A DNA stretch of 64,000 nucleotides, taken from assembly GCA_013398055.1 (NCBI GenBank), contig VZRS01007535.1, forward strand, positions 237,645 through 301,644. Direction: 5' to 3'. This DNA comes from Ifrita kowaldi (lineage: Eukaryota > Chordata > Aves > Passeriformes > Cinclosomatidae). Below the pieces are notes generated by a model. That model was not told where the DNA came from and ran no database searches. It worked only from the letters and a program-made list of their open reading frames with translations. Shown here piece after piece: positions 46,801 through 59,460 of the stretch; the stretch's first letter is position 1, and each line of letters starts with the position of its first letter. Position numbers and translations under genes: made by a program.

Positions 46801-49800
46801 GGGCTGGGGATGAGCAGATGTTTGCAGTACAAGTTTACAGGATTTGACCTTGCAGAATTCACAGTTACTCACAATTATAAAACAGCAAAGAACCTATCGA
46901 GCTACGTAAGGATTTTATCTGTGTTTGACCAGATCTTAGAACTTTTTATTCACTCACTTAGTGCTTTTTACGAGTCGGCGTCCCCCATCTTTGGGCTGTG
47001 ATATTAAATCCTCAGGACATGACCATGTGGTTCGCCAAGCAAATGAGTACTACATGTAAATAGAGCTTGTTCCTCTCAGCTGTTTGTGTTTCTGTCGAAT
47101 CTTCTGTTGCACTGTTACATCTTCAACAGCCAAAAAAGCCCCCAGAAAACTGGTCAGGATGTCCCATCTACTCCTGTCTGTATTTCATATTTTTTAACCT
47201 CATGTCTCCAAAGTAACAGAGAAGCAGATGCTCTCATTTCATTAAAATACTCTTTTCTCTTAAAACGTTAATTCATATCAATTCTGCAGGCCAGGCAGCA
47301 GGAACTGAGCTGTCACTTCTTTTCACTTTAATTTTTATTTCACCTTTCTTCTGGTGACAGACAAAGCAATTTATTGAAGAAAACCAAGCCTTGGGGACAC
47401 ATCAAAGGTAGAAGGGCTTGGATTTTGTCTGTGTGAAGGTTCCTACAGTTCTGATGCCCCCGTGAGGTACCATCACTACACAGATTATCTGTATTGATAA
47501 ACTCTGCAGCCATGGAAAGCTCCAATTATTTCAGGGTAAAGTGATTTTCTGGTGCTGCTTGGGCAGAAGGGACAGTCTTCCATCCACCAGGGAGGGTTTC
47601 TCTCCTCAAGCCAGCTCTTGAAATTCCCTGGGAGGATGTCCTCCAGCTCCATGAGACCCATTTTGCCTTGGTTGGCAGAAAGAGTGAAAGATGTGTCTGG
47701 AAATATCATTTTCTCCAGATCTGCTGCTGCTTCTGCAAAAGCCACATGCTCGCAGTCTGTCACTTGGGAATGCTGTAAATGCAGCCTACAGGAGAGTTGG
47801 GATTTTATTCCAGCACCACAAAAGCTCCAGACTTTTTTTTCACTCCCCAAATGGTTCCTGAGTGTGTTATGAAGCATCTCAGAGACCTGAGCATCACAAT
47901 TATTCTTCTGTTCAGTATCTTTCAGAGTGGGTTTCTACTAAAGCTTCTTTTCCCCTTTCCCAAGTGCTATTGATGGTTAATGACATTTCAAAGGATCTAT
48001 TAAAAACATTTTTATTAATATACTTTCATTAATTTAGAAGGGCTTTTTGCACAGTGCCCTTGTTTGCAGCTACTTGGCATGAAATGAAGTGTTCTTCAGT
48101 GGGTTTGATAATGAATCACTTTCTGAGATGAGATCAGCTGTGGAACACTCCTCATTTTCTTCCCAATACCATTCCCTGTTTAACTTCTTTCAGGAAATCT
48201 ACTGTATTTGATAAAAGCCCCACATTTTAATGTTTGAAACATAATTATTGTAACTGTTTAATGACCTAATGTGGGTAATTTGCATTGCACAAAGACCAGA
48301 TGGAATAGCTCAACCCAAATGTACAGCAGGATGATGACACTGGAATAAAGTCCTATGATAACAACCAGGGGAAGATCTATTTGACTTAAACAGTACCAAT
48401 TCACAGGATCATCAATAATTCCTATTTTTAAATGGTCCCAAAATGAAGGTAATGTTCTGTGGTCTGTCTGTGATAAGGAAAATTATAGAGTAGGAAGACC
48501 TTTAAATTGTGGCAGGGTTGGATGAAAAATAGAATTTAAAAATTGCCATAGTGACCTTCTGATTGAACTCATGGAAGAATGATCAGCAAAGGTGAGCAGA
48601 GCTTTACAGGGCCACAAACCTTCACATCAGGGATGACTGGTGGCAAACGAAGTTAATGAATGACAGCAGAATTTAATTAGAGCTCATGTTTTCAGGAGCT
48701 TCTGGGTCACAGGTATTTACAGTGGCTCAAGATAGTCCTGTCTTTGCAAACTGCTCTGCTATTTCAGAACCAACTGGGAGAAATTTCAGCAACCTCAGGG
48801 TCACTTGGAGTTTTTGGTGGGTTTTTTGATGGTTTTAGATGAGATAAAGAGCAGTTCCCATTAACTTTTAACAGATTTCTGACACAGTGAGCAATTAGGG
48901 GTTTGTGGAGTAGCACACACATTAAAGACATGGAGATATATGCTCATTTTCATGCTTTGCTGCCCTGGGTATACATCCAACACAGGCTGGGGTTTGTTTT
49001 GCTCTCAGACTAAAGAGGAAGTGATCTGTCATCTTGGCAAGTTTTCAGTATTGATTTATTAGATCGACTAATTCAATTATATTTTAACTTTTTTGCTGGC
49101 GTGTTTCTCAGAATATAAAATCCAATTATCCCATCTGTTATTTAAATAACGCAAACTATAGTCCTTTATTCTGTGTCTCCCTTCAACAAGCCCACAGCAT
49201 GTGTTTCACTTGGAGCCACGAGACTCAATTAAAGACTTCAAGTGACAGCGATTTTCACACAGTCCTTACTAAGATGTTCCCATGGTTAATTGAAACTACT
49301 GTAAGAAATATTTAGACTTAATTATAGGCCTGGATTTTCCTAGGTTCAGTTTCCAGCCATGAAATCTTAATATGTCTTTGCTAGATAGAAGGCTCTGTCT
49401 GCATGACCAACCTGCTGGTTTTTATGTCGATTTTGAATTGAGTTTGCTGCTTTTAATTGGTGTTAATTGCCAGATTGGTGGCAGCAGGTCCAGTGCACTA
49501 AATAGAGCATTCAAAATTAGTGGATGTTATTTGATGGAAAAGCTGTGAGCTCTTTAGGTAGACCGTGCTGTAGAAATGCAAAGCTTTTCCTGGCTTATGT
49601 TTTTTAATTGCACAGCATGATTTAATCAATGCAACCAAAATTCCTTTTTGAAGCACTGTAGGTTCTATCACCCTGGGTTGTACAGCCCTCTTTGGGGAAG
49701 AATTCTATGGTTCTATGAGGGTTCAAGAGTCCAGATAAAAAGCATACTTTAGTCTTGCATACAAATCAAACACTTTTAGCATTGGCCCCTGGGGAGGTGG

Positions 49801-52800
49801 CTTGGGAACAGCAAAGCGTCCAATTCCATCAGCTGCAAACCCTAAATACCTAAAGGCACAGAAAGAGTTAACACTTTAACTGCTTAAAATTTTAGCAAAA
49901 TTTGCATCTCTTGCAACATCAGTGAAGCTCAAAAATGCATATTTCATTAGATAACACTAATTTTTGATACCTTTGGAAGGTGCAGGAGAAGCACGTCTTG
50001 ATTTGAATAACTGAACGCCGTAATTTCAGCAACGCTTTTTTGCAGACATTAAATTTAAATGAGAAGCATGAAGCTATTCAGCTTATGGCACAACATTTCT
50101 TATTATTGTTTATTTTAAAATATTTTTATTTATTACCAAAAAGAAAGTACTTTCTACATTTTAAGTTTCTTTTTCTCATAAACTTGGTACACAAATTGGT
50201 AGAAATGACAACTACAGAAGCTGCAATTGCCTTAATAGATGGAAATCAAAGACTTTTTCAAGGCATTTCCCAGACCACCTAAACCCTAAATTGCCTGGAT
50301 TTTGCTGTATATTTAGACATATTTGCCTAAAATTGAGATTAATCTGTGCCATGGTGTCCAAAAAGTTATTAATGTATAATATAGGATGAGGAGGACAATC
50401 CAGATCTCAAATGTGCATCATGGTTGAGGGTGAGATGTCTTTTCTTCATGCTAAATATATTGGGTATAGAAATACATATAAAAAAAGTGGATTGCTTTCC
50501 AAATTCATCTATATTAAGGTGTTATTCAGGCCACCAATATTTAATATTCCATGGGTGCCACTTAATCACATGCTCACGGCACCTTCGGCAGCTCTGCTTC
50601 CTCAGGCTATATCACTTCAATAAAACCAAATAAATCTGAAGGAGAAAGAGAGACCCTGGGAGATAAACCAGTGCATTTTCTGTGATTATAAAAACTAAGG
50701 CAGGTGGTTCTGGGGAAACAATTTCTGAATTCAGGAGAAGAAATGCCTTCTTTCTGCTTGTTTTCTGCACTCTTGGTAAGCCTTTCAATTTTGCTTGAAT
50801 ATCTCCCAGGCAAGTTTCAATTTTAGTTGATGATCAGGTCTCATATGACTTACAGGAAAAAATACATTTAATATCCTCATGTTTACTTTTGGTGAGCAGA
50901 TGCCTTCTGAAGAAAAGCAGTCACATGGGGAAAAGGGAATTGTTATTGGGAAATGACTGTGACATTTATCTCTTTTTTTTCCATATGTAAAGAGCTTTCT
51001 TTGGTGCACAAGCATGAAAGAGGGGATAAAGGAGCACATGGAAACAACCCACTATTAAATTCAGCTGGTGTGGAAGTTTAATTTAATAAAAAGAAAAAGG
51101 ATTTTTTTTTTCCTAACAAATCATAAAGCAGCTGATTTTATCCCTCATTTCAGCTGTGAAAACCAATGAACCAAACATCCAAACCAAATTTCCTGTAGCT
51201 TAATTAATTGTACCAGCCCCCAGACAAGAACACTCCACTTCTATGCACATGGAGTAAAATGCTGGATCTTTTTGGATTCAGCTCTCTGGGGACACTTTGT
51301 GCTGCTGCCAAAAGGAGAGGTCACACAGTGCCCTTGATGAAGCACAGCACTGGTGCAATAAAAGTGAAAGTCTGGGCTGTTTTCTTTCCTGCCACCCCTG
51401 GAAATTTCAGATAAGTTCTCAGCAAGTCCCTCCAGTAGTTTAGAATAACTTGGCTTCTACCCCAAAACCTGATTTCAGCACGACTTAGGAGCCATCAGGC
51501 AAAAAAATCCCACAGCCTTCCACAGCTATTTCCTTTCTACAAATCTATAACAAACTGCTTATTTCTGTAATTCCAGTGACCTCAGATGCTGCAGACAACA
51601 GAAGTGACATATTTGCATGCAATTCTGCATGTGAATTCTGCAGAACAGCAGTGAAACGAAGCTCAGCTGCTGCTGCAAATACGTTCAGAGCAGTGAAGAC
51701 ACGATAAAGATTATGTAGATGGTGACTCCTACCATTGGGATTCATAGGTGCCAGTCGGAGGGGAAGGAGAAGGGAGCAAATTTATCTTCCTGCTTGATCT
51801 CTGATACAGAATTTCCCATTTTTTCCTGCATTGCTTTTGGCTGAAATTTACCTTCCATAAAAACATCCACTTTTCATATGGGGAATTCACCACTCTTTTC
51901 AGTTGTCACCCTTAAAGCTAAACACGTGCCATTTCTCATCTGCATTAATCTTTTCTTACCTTCAGAATGGTCAAAAATCACAGAAAATATGGTGGTATCC
52001 CAACGAGGTTGTGCTGTTCAGCAGGGGAGAGGGATCTTACTGAAAATTATAAGGTGAGAATGGGATCTTGTACTTAAAAGAAGAATAAGAGCACAGTATA
52101 GAGTAGGTAGTGTAATAGAGAGAAAGGACGAGTTAAAATAATCCTATTTCATAATCATTTGATCCAAAATTCTTTTTTTTTTTCTCCCCTGGACTCTTAG
52201 GTACTTGGTTGCAACCAAGGACACCTGCCCTTAAGGGAAATTACAGATGTAGGTTGGTTACAAACCACATTGTAATTGAACAAGGCTGAAGTTCTTTAAA
52301 GAACAGTTTTATTTTATATATACACCATGAAAAACAAAACTAAATCACTCAACCATATAAGAATTCAGAACAAAGCATGCAGAATTCTAGAGTTTGAAGT
52401 GGAAATGGTGGAATCAATGAAAAATGAGTCACAGGTAGAGGAGGGGGCAGCCCACTTCTGAAATAAGTGTTGTTTGACGTGAGAAACTGACCTGACAACT
52501 GGAGCTGGACTGACGTTAACTTATTAATTGGAAAAGTCTCCCTGCAGAAAATATTAGATTCTACAGATTCAGCTTGGACTTTAGTTACAATTTCAGAAAA
52601 TTACATTATTCTTAAAGAATTTCTTGTTCTTCTCAGGATGTGAGTCCTTGAAGATCCTTTTCAACCTTTAGGAAGCAGTGGGATTTTCAGCCAGCACTCA
52701 AGCTCTGAGCTACAAAATTTTCTGTTCTTTTTCTTTCCCTTCCCCCCCTGTCAGAATCTCATTTGATAAACAACCAGGAGTTGCTCAAATTCTAAAATGG

Positions 52801-54510
52801 AACACCAAACATTTCTGCAAGAGCTGGCAAAGCTGCTAAAGGCACGATAATTGTAATGAACAGAATCACTGCCTGCTTTGACTCACATTCTGTTTCACTC
52901 GTGCAAGGTATTAAGTTAATACAACGGATTAGTTGATGACAAACTTGCTCCTCTACAGATTACAAATGAGAAAGTTGTAAAAATATCAACATACAAACAG
53001 TGTTACCAGGTATTACAATTGATTTGCACCACAGAGCACAGGATTTCAGGTGTTCTTTCAAATTGCACCCAGCTCAAAGCACATCTTAAGGAAAATGTGA
53101 AATTCTGACTACTTCTAACGGAGAAAGACCTGTGTTCTGTAGTAGTTTTTCCTCTCTGAGATATTGGACTGGTATGGAGCCCATCACTGGTGACCATTTG
53201 ATCATGGCATGGAGAGAGATTTATCTAAAACTCTCTGTAAATTAAAATATATGGCCCTAATTCATATACACATGATCCTAGAGCCATAAAGAGTGGACCA
53301 GCTGTGATTCATTCACCAATCTCTTATGAATTGAAGCCCAGAATAATAAAGAACTGAAATACAGGGAGAGGGAGTAAAATATGGGATTCAGCTTCTAGAC
53401 TACCTGGAAGGAAGATAATTGTTTCCAGGTATGTAACTCTTCTATTTTCTTAGGCAACCTGTCACAGTGGGGCATCAGAGTTTCATCCTTGCTAACATTT
53501 TCAAGAAATTGCATGTATTTACAGTGAATTTTAAATTACTAGCACATTAAACTGCCTGAAAACTAAGGTACTGTAACATTGGATTAAAAAAAAGAAAAAG
53601 AAAAATTTTAAACAACCAAAACAAACAAACAAAACTGAAGCAATTTTTACCTGATCAAACTAAACGGAGACTGCAATTCTTACCCTTCTAATCTGATCTG
53701 GCTTTGTGCAGAACAGTGTTTAGCAAGTGTTAGAGTGTCATTGAGACGGCAAAGCTCCAAAGATTAATAATTGTCTGGTTCTTGAGGCAGGCCAGTGGTG
53801 TTATCTGCACTTGGTGAAGGACAGATTGCCATCAAGTGAGAGTAAAATGTGGGGGCAAACTGAGAAATCAGCTTGTAAAAATCTTGGAATGAAATTCAGG
53901 TTTATCTTATGCTCACAAACATATGGGTGGGTGGAATAGAAAAAGCCCATTTGTTTCTGGGAAACAACGTAGGAAACTGGAAATATCCATGATGTACTTG
54001 TTGGGAAAAAAAAGTGGGGGAAAAAAAAGTGAAGTTTCATGCTGAATACTGAAACACCATCAACAACTTTGGCAAAAACTCTGTAAACACTTTGGAGGTG
54101 GAGCTCGTATAGGCTGGTTTGGATGGCACTGTCTTTCTGAGCTGTTGTCATGGGAGCTATGATAACTGGTGATGGTAAAGGAATCAAGCTGTCATTTTCA
54201 GTGACATTTGAAAGAAAGCTGAGCTAAAAACAAAGAGATTTTCAGCTTGAAATGAGAATCTTTTGTCCTTGTTAGAAACCTCAGTCAGAGCTATTCATGT
54301 AGGAGGTCCCCCGATGTGCGGGTTGGCTGTGGGATGTCCTGTTCAGTTTCCAGGGACTCTGCTCAGGTAACAGGAGAACACAGGACTGACTGGTTGGATG
54401 TTTGTGATCCACCTGGCAGCACAAATTATACGAAGCAATTAGTGTAACAAATGGGCTCATTCTTGTGAACAATGAGGAGGAACATCTACTTGGCGGACTT
54501 GTGATTTCCA
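46801..54510. other. Gene desert, 7.7 kb, nothing firmly supported
   Basis: Mostly unique AT-rich sequence. A 131-codon minus-strand frame at 47485-47877 has a protein-like composition but no family I know. At 49640-49722 the sequence ends attctatggttctatgag, which may be a very old sense CR1 tail. AT-rich stretches at 49050-49260 and 49420-49560 contain several homeodomain-type words. None of these is strong enough to annotate. Confidence 0.45.
49640..49722 (+). mobile_element. Possible ancient CR1 3' tail
   Basis: Two tandem octamer-like words (attctatg, gttctatg) end the segment as in CR1 tails, but the preceding sequence is too diverged to be sure. Confidence 0.3.
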
Positions 54511-54945
54511 GAATCATAGGATGGTTTGGGTGGGAAGGGACCTTAAAGCCCATCCAGTTCCAACCCTGGCATGGGCAGGGACACCTTCCACGATCCCAGA
54601 TTGCTCCAGAGCACAGCCAACCTGGCCTTGGACACTTCCAGGGACCCAGGGGCAGCCACAGCTTCTCTGGACTACCTGTGCCAGGGCTTCACCACCCACA
54701 CAGGGAAGAATTCCTTCCCAATATCCCATCTATCCCTGCCCTCTGGCAGTGGGAAGCCATTCCCTATGTCCTGTCCCTCCATCTCTTGTCCTAAGTCCCT
54801 CTCCAGCTCTTCTGGAGCCCCTTTAGGCCCCCGAAAGGGCTCTGAGCTCTCCCTGGAGCCTTCCCTTCTCCAGGTGAACATTCCCAGCTCTCCCAGCTTG
54901 GCTCCAGAGCAGAGGGGCTCCAGACCTCTCCCTCAATCCTGACTC
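54511..54945 (-). mobile_element. CR1 LINE fragment (~435 bp)
   Basis: The plus strand starts cagaatcataggatggtttg, followed by 'gggaagggaccttaaagcccatccagttccaaccc', 'ggacaccttccacgatccca', 'ggggcagccacagcttctct' and 'cattccctatgtcctgtccc', and ends after gcagaggggctccaga. It is the complement of the CR1 3' end, and the order matches 27962-28520. Frames on both strands over it are incidental. Confidence 0.94.
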
Positions 54946-56469
54946 CTGAGAACAATTAAATCCAAGCCAATTCTTCAATCTCTACCCAACCCACAGCTAC
55001 CTCTGAATTTTTTGGAAGAGTGAGTGTGTGTTTGTGTACCTCATGTACCTGTATGTACCTGTACACGTACAGGTAGATAAGTTTTGGCAAATTAAGTGTT
55101 CAGGTGAATGTTTCAGGCCAGAGGTCACAAAGCAAGAAAATGTCCAGGCTGTCCAGTTCTCAGAATATCACAGAATTACCCCAACATTTTTAAACAGGCA
55201 CATGGCCAAAGAAAAAGAGGTTGTTACACCTCATCCTTCTGGCTGATGGTGACTACTTTTGACTGCAGCCATATGCTAACAACAACAAGCTAATGTTTAA
55301 AAATTAGATTGATTAGATTAATTTGAATTAAAAAGACTGCAATTACTCATTCTTTGGAGGAAAGAATGTGTTTGCCTTGAAATGCAGCAATTTGGTATCT
55401 GTGAGCATTTTTAGTCACAGATCCATTGGATTTTGCATCATACTGGGAGAAAAATTGCATAAAAGATTCTCTGGAGACTCTAAATTCCTCTGAGCAAGTA
55501 ATTGATTTGCAGGAGGGTTTCATGCATTGGTTGTCCCCAAGGAGCTCATGTCCTGGCCTTTCAGGCTGTGAATAGCACAAATCTAAATATTTCTGTGATT
55601 TCTGGTAAAGTCCTGTGATGCAATGAGCTCCTGGCTTCTTGGAATGACATGCAAAAGCCCCTGGTAAAGTAAGGCTTTTATTTCTCAGTTTTAGCTGAAG
55701 GAACTTCAATTGCTTACACTGTAGGAGAAAAAAGCAAGGCATTCCTCTTAGTTTCACAGTATTTATGCCTGTAGGGTACAAGTTAGAAATGTGACCACTT
55801 AAAAATATCCTGGAAATATTACTTTGATGGCTTTTCTCGGCACCTCAGTGTCAGTGACATGTTTGCTGTGTGCTTTAAGCTCCTTATAAACTGCATTGAC
55901 CCGTTTCCTCTGACAAGCTTGTAATAATGTTTGTAAGTTATATTAAAAAAAAAAAAAAAGGCATGGAAAAGAGAGATATTCATGAAATTTGGAGCCAGAA
56001 GGAACTCTTCTTATGCTCTTGTTCTTAATCAAGTAAAATTCCTTCTGCCCAGGAAAGAATGAAAAATTCTTATTAATATCAAAGTCCAGCTTTTAAAGGG
56101 TCAGAAAGTTAAAAACAGTGCCAGCAGAAGAAGTAATCTAACAGAGAATATCAAGGAAGAAAATTCGAGATACTAAGTATCTTGAAGGGGGCTTTAAGGA
56201 TTACATCAAAAGGAGATCTGTTTTTTAAATTTGGTCAAATAACCTTAGTCATGTTTGTGAAAATTGCAATCCCTCCCCTACTAAATTCATAGGAGAAAAT
56301 TGAGGACCTGCCTCAAGCTGTCAGAGGGAGAGGAGTGGGCACCTCAGAGACCTTCACAACTTACTGGGTTCCTCAATGAGACCTTTCTGGTTGGGCACCT
56401 ACAGGGTCTAAAGCTGGGAAAAGGAGAAGGAAGAGTAAGGAAATCATTATGTCCTGAAGAAAAAGAAAT
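54946..56469. other. Intergenic DNA with a short palindrome
   Basis: A perfect inverted repeat of 9-bp arms (tacctgtac and gtacaggta around ac) lies at 55056-55075 in a GT/AC-rich patch. A 144-codon minus-strand frame (55347-55781) shows no family resemblance. No other structure is seen. Confidence 0.5.
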
Positions 56470-56612
56470 CACAGAATAGTTTTGGTTGGGGGGGGACCTT
56501 AAAGCCCATCCAGTTCCACCCCCTGCCATGGGCAGGGACACCTTCCACTATCCCAGGTTGCTCCAAGCCCTGTCCAACCTGGCCTTGGACACTTCCAGGA
56601 ATGGGGTGTCAA
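56470..56612 (-). mobile_element. CR1 LINE, 3'-end fragment
   Basis: The plus strand has tcacagaatagttttggttg, then 'accttaaagcccatccagttccaccccctgcc' and 'ttggacacttccagga'. It is ~143 bp of complemented CR1 3' end. A run of eight G residues interrupts the usual ggttggaaggg. Confidence 0.92.
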
Positions 56613-56917
56613 CGCACAAATCAGCCAAATAATAAAAACCTTGGGCTTACAAAAGTGAAAATGAAATGACTACAATTAACCTTACATTTCCAGAGAGAGT
56701 TGTGGCCGCCAGACCTGAGCTCTTGTGCTGCAAAGAAACACTAAACCGAGTCCTTCTGCCCTCCTACTCTTGCTCTCAGCAGCCATAGAAAAGCAAATAT
56801 TCCTGAGCATTTTGATATTATGAATTTTTCAAAAATGGCAGGACAGGAAGAAGTTCTTTGTACTTGCCCATTTTCTAGAGCATTTTCAATAGAAAATTAT
56901 CCCCTAAGACTTTCTCC

Positions 56918-57075
56918 AGGGTAAACAACCCCAACTCCTCTTCATAGGACTTTTGTTCCAGACCCATCTCCAGCTCCATGCCCTTCTCTGGACATACTCC
57001 AGCCCCTCAATATTTTTCTTCAAGTGATGGGTCCAGAAGGAGACAGAGGACTCAAAGTGACTGGACCCAATACCC
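56918..57075 (-). mobile_element. CR1 LINE fragment (separate, internal)
   Basis: The blocks gtaaacaaccccaactcctc, 'ccatgcccttctctggacatactccagcccctcaa' and 'gtgatgggtccagaaggaga' are complemented CR1 from upstream of the 3' UTR. It might be the other half of the copy at 56470, split by ~300 bp. Confidence 0.8.
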
Positions 57076-58071
57076 AAGGTGATTTTCAAACATTTGTTAA
57101 TGCTCTTTTCAAAACAAGAAAACAGATTCAGCTGAACCCTTCTAAATATTTTATCGGCAAAAGGAAAAAAAAATAAACAACTTTCATTTCCTGCAATTTT
57201 AGTAGGATGGAGAAACTCCTAGGGTCCAAAAGCCCAGGTTTTAACTCATTTTCATTCCCCAGCTCTTTGATGTGCAACCAGAGAATGCTGTTAATTAAAG
57301 CAGGTCCCCAAAGGCAAAAATTGTTGTTGTGTTGAAAGCGAGAGAGAGAAAAAAAGCAACCTGCATCATTTCATATTGCAAGACACCAAAGTAACACCCT
57401 TAAAAATTCATTTCCACCGAGTGCTCTGAAACCTGATCACTTGTCCCCAGAAAACACAACCCCTGGGCCAAATATTCAGGTGGTGTTGATCAGTGAGGCT
57501 CACACAGGCACGGAGGAGGCTGTGATTCATGTGAACACTTCATGCCACTTCTCACCGTGCCTCGGTGCTGTGGAAAACCACCAGACCAGGGATCATCAGG
57601 CATGCCAGACGCAGCCCCAGCAATTGTTTTTCATTCTTCTTGACCAAATTCATTTCTGATTGACTTAATATGTATTTTCTACTTTCTTTCCAAAGCTGCC
57701 TGAGCTGCTGTTTTATAACAGCTTCATGCTACAGCACACGCTCTGTGGTTTTCTGCTACTCTTACCCCAGTGATGTATGCAGTACATCCCTTTCAGCCCC
57801 TCCAAGTCCCCTCAGCTTTGCCATCATCCCTCAGACCCCCTGGTCCCCTCAGACCCATTGTGGTGGCAGCTCCCATCACTTCCAGGAGACTGTGGGTGAA
57901 TGAGCCTGGAGGTGACACCAGCTGAGCCCAGGGGTGACAGCAGCTGAGCAGAAGGGACCTTGACACTGCACAAGCACTGCTCAGCAATTACATCTCTCTT
58001 CAAGTTTTAAGCACAAAGTGAAAATAAACCCCACATGAGCCTAAGCCCATACCAGTATAACTCTCCCCCAG
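57076..58071. other. Intergenic DNA, no gene recognised
   Basis: No repeat or gene is recognised. This is where the 3' half of the ITPRIPL1-like gene would be expected on the minus strand. I looked for its C-terminal motifs in all three minus frames and did not find them. Confidence 0.5.
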
Positions 58072-59059
58072 TTAAGCCAGCACACTGGGAAAGCTGGCTG
58101 CTGCCTGCTCTAGGATCAGGCAGCTGCCTGTGCTGCCTTCCTGCACTGCCAAAACCATCTCAGTGCAGCTCTGCTCCTTGGAGGGGCTGCTCCCCAGGAA
58201 CTTGCAGGAGCAGGGCAGCAGCATCAGATGCTGGCACGGCCACTGAGGCAAACACAGCCAGGCTGAAAACAGCAAGTTTGGCACCCAGGTGGAGATTTGC
58301 TCCAGGTGTAAGTAGGAGCCTGTGGGTTTCTAGGAGCAGTGAGCTGTGATCCTGCAGCAGCTCATTGCCCCAGCAGTGGACAAAACACAAGGAAAAACTC
58401 ATCCCATCAGGTGCTCCATGGAGCACTCCAGCACCACATGGATGTCAGAACACCTCTCTGGCTGCTGCCCCGTGGTGTCCTGCTCCAGGATGGAAGAGTG
58501 CCAAGGGGATGGCTGCAGGAACATGAGCAGCTGGTAGAGGATTCAATTCTTGTGAACCTCCCGGGATACAGGGGTGCCGTTCATCCCAGTGTGTGGGGAA
58601 ATCTCTGGCATGAGAGTGCTCTGTGAAAACTCGGTTGATCAAGAAGTCACCCAGCAGCTGCTTCAGATTCCTGCCCAGGTCAGGCAGTTCCTGCACTGGA
58701 AATAGGGTGGGCCAAGCCAAAGACCTGGCACCATTTTGTGCTCCATTGAGGTCTTCATCCTCCTCACTGCTGTGGTTGTCCTGCTCAGGGCAGCTACTGA
58801 AGCCAAGCTGCTTTTGCATGCAGAACTCAACAAGCACAGCTGCCACAGCAGCCCAAAAGAGCCAGTAAGACACAGAGTGGAGGAAAGTTTTTTCCAGGGC
58901 CCTCCACTCAATCTCCTGCCACAGCCGCAACATCTCCTGACGCAGAAACTCCTCACGCTGCTGCATCCGCTGGGCCGTGGCCACATCGGCCTGTGGATCT
59001 TGTGTCTGCCCGGGCAGGATGGCCAGCACAGCCATGAGGAGTGTGATTGATGCAGCCAT
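58072..59059 (-). pseudogene. ITPRIPL1-like pseudogene (5' two thirds)
   Basis: Intact members encode a single-pass membrane protein of about 500 residues related to the inositol-trisphosphate-receptor-interacting proteins, with a Mab-21-type domain. From the ATG at 59059 the frame reads a signal peptide (MAASITLLMAVLAILPG), a charged coiled stretch (RMQQREEFLRQEMLRLWQEI), a membrane segment (YWLFWAAVAAVLVEF) and an acidic linker (SSEEDEDL). The frame shifts near 58525. The other frame then continues the family with YQLLMFLQPSPWHSSILE, HVVLECSMEHL, TGSYLHLEQISTW and TEMVLAVQEGSTGS, but has in-frame stops (about 58400 and 58332). It ends at TAA 58072-58074, well short of normal length. A splice-acceptor-like ctcccatctcctccag lies directly before the start codon, which suggests a genomic duplicate rather than a retrocopy. 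Confidence 0.85.
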
Positions 59060-59460
59060 GGCCTGGAGGAGATGGGAGAAAGGCTTACCCAGCAGGTCTG
59101 GGTGAATGGGCTCGAAGGGACCACAGTCCCTGGCTGGAGACAGCACTGGGCCCATCCTGCTCAAGCCACCCTGACAGCCATCCCCTGGCTGGGCTGTGCC
59201 CCCTGAAAGGGCAAAGACACCTGAGCAGAGCCTCCTGAGGCCCCATCCCTGCCATGCTGGAGCATTCCATGGAGCCAGGGACACCTGGCACACCCAAAGC
59301 CTCTCAGGGCACCTGCTACCCCTGGGAGCCCCAAACCTCTCTGTCCCCAGCCCTGAGGACAGGGTCATGCCCTGCTCTGAGGGGCTCAGCTCCTGCTCTG
59401 GGTTAGAAACCCCCGTGGGCATCTGGCCCGTGCCCCACCCAGCGCAGCCTTGCTGAAAGT
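59060..59460 (-). other. GC-rich 5' flank of the ITPRIPL1-like pseudogene
   Basis: The pseudogene frame stays open upstream to 59422, but those 121 codons are proline- and glycine-rich and unlike the family, so I place the start at 59059. The pyrimidine-rich tract and CAG just before the ATG look like the 3' end of a 5'-UTR intron. The stretch is clearly GC-richer than its surroundings. Confidence 0.5.

Noticed and set aside
59060..59422. Extending the ITPRIPL1-like start upstream to 59422
   Set aside because: The extra 121 codons lack family resemblance, and a splice-acceptor-like tract lies right before the ATG at 59059, where the signal peptide begins.
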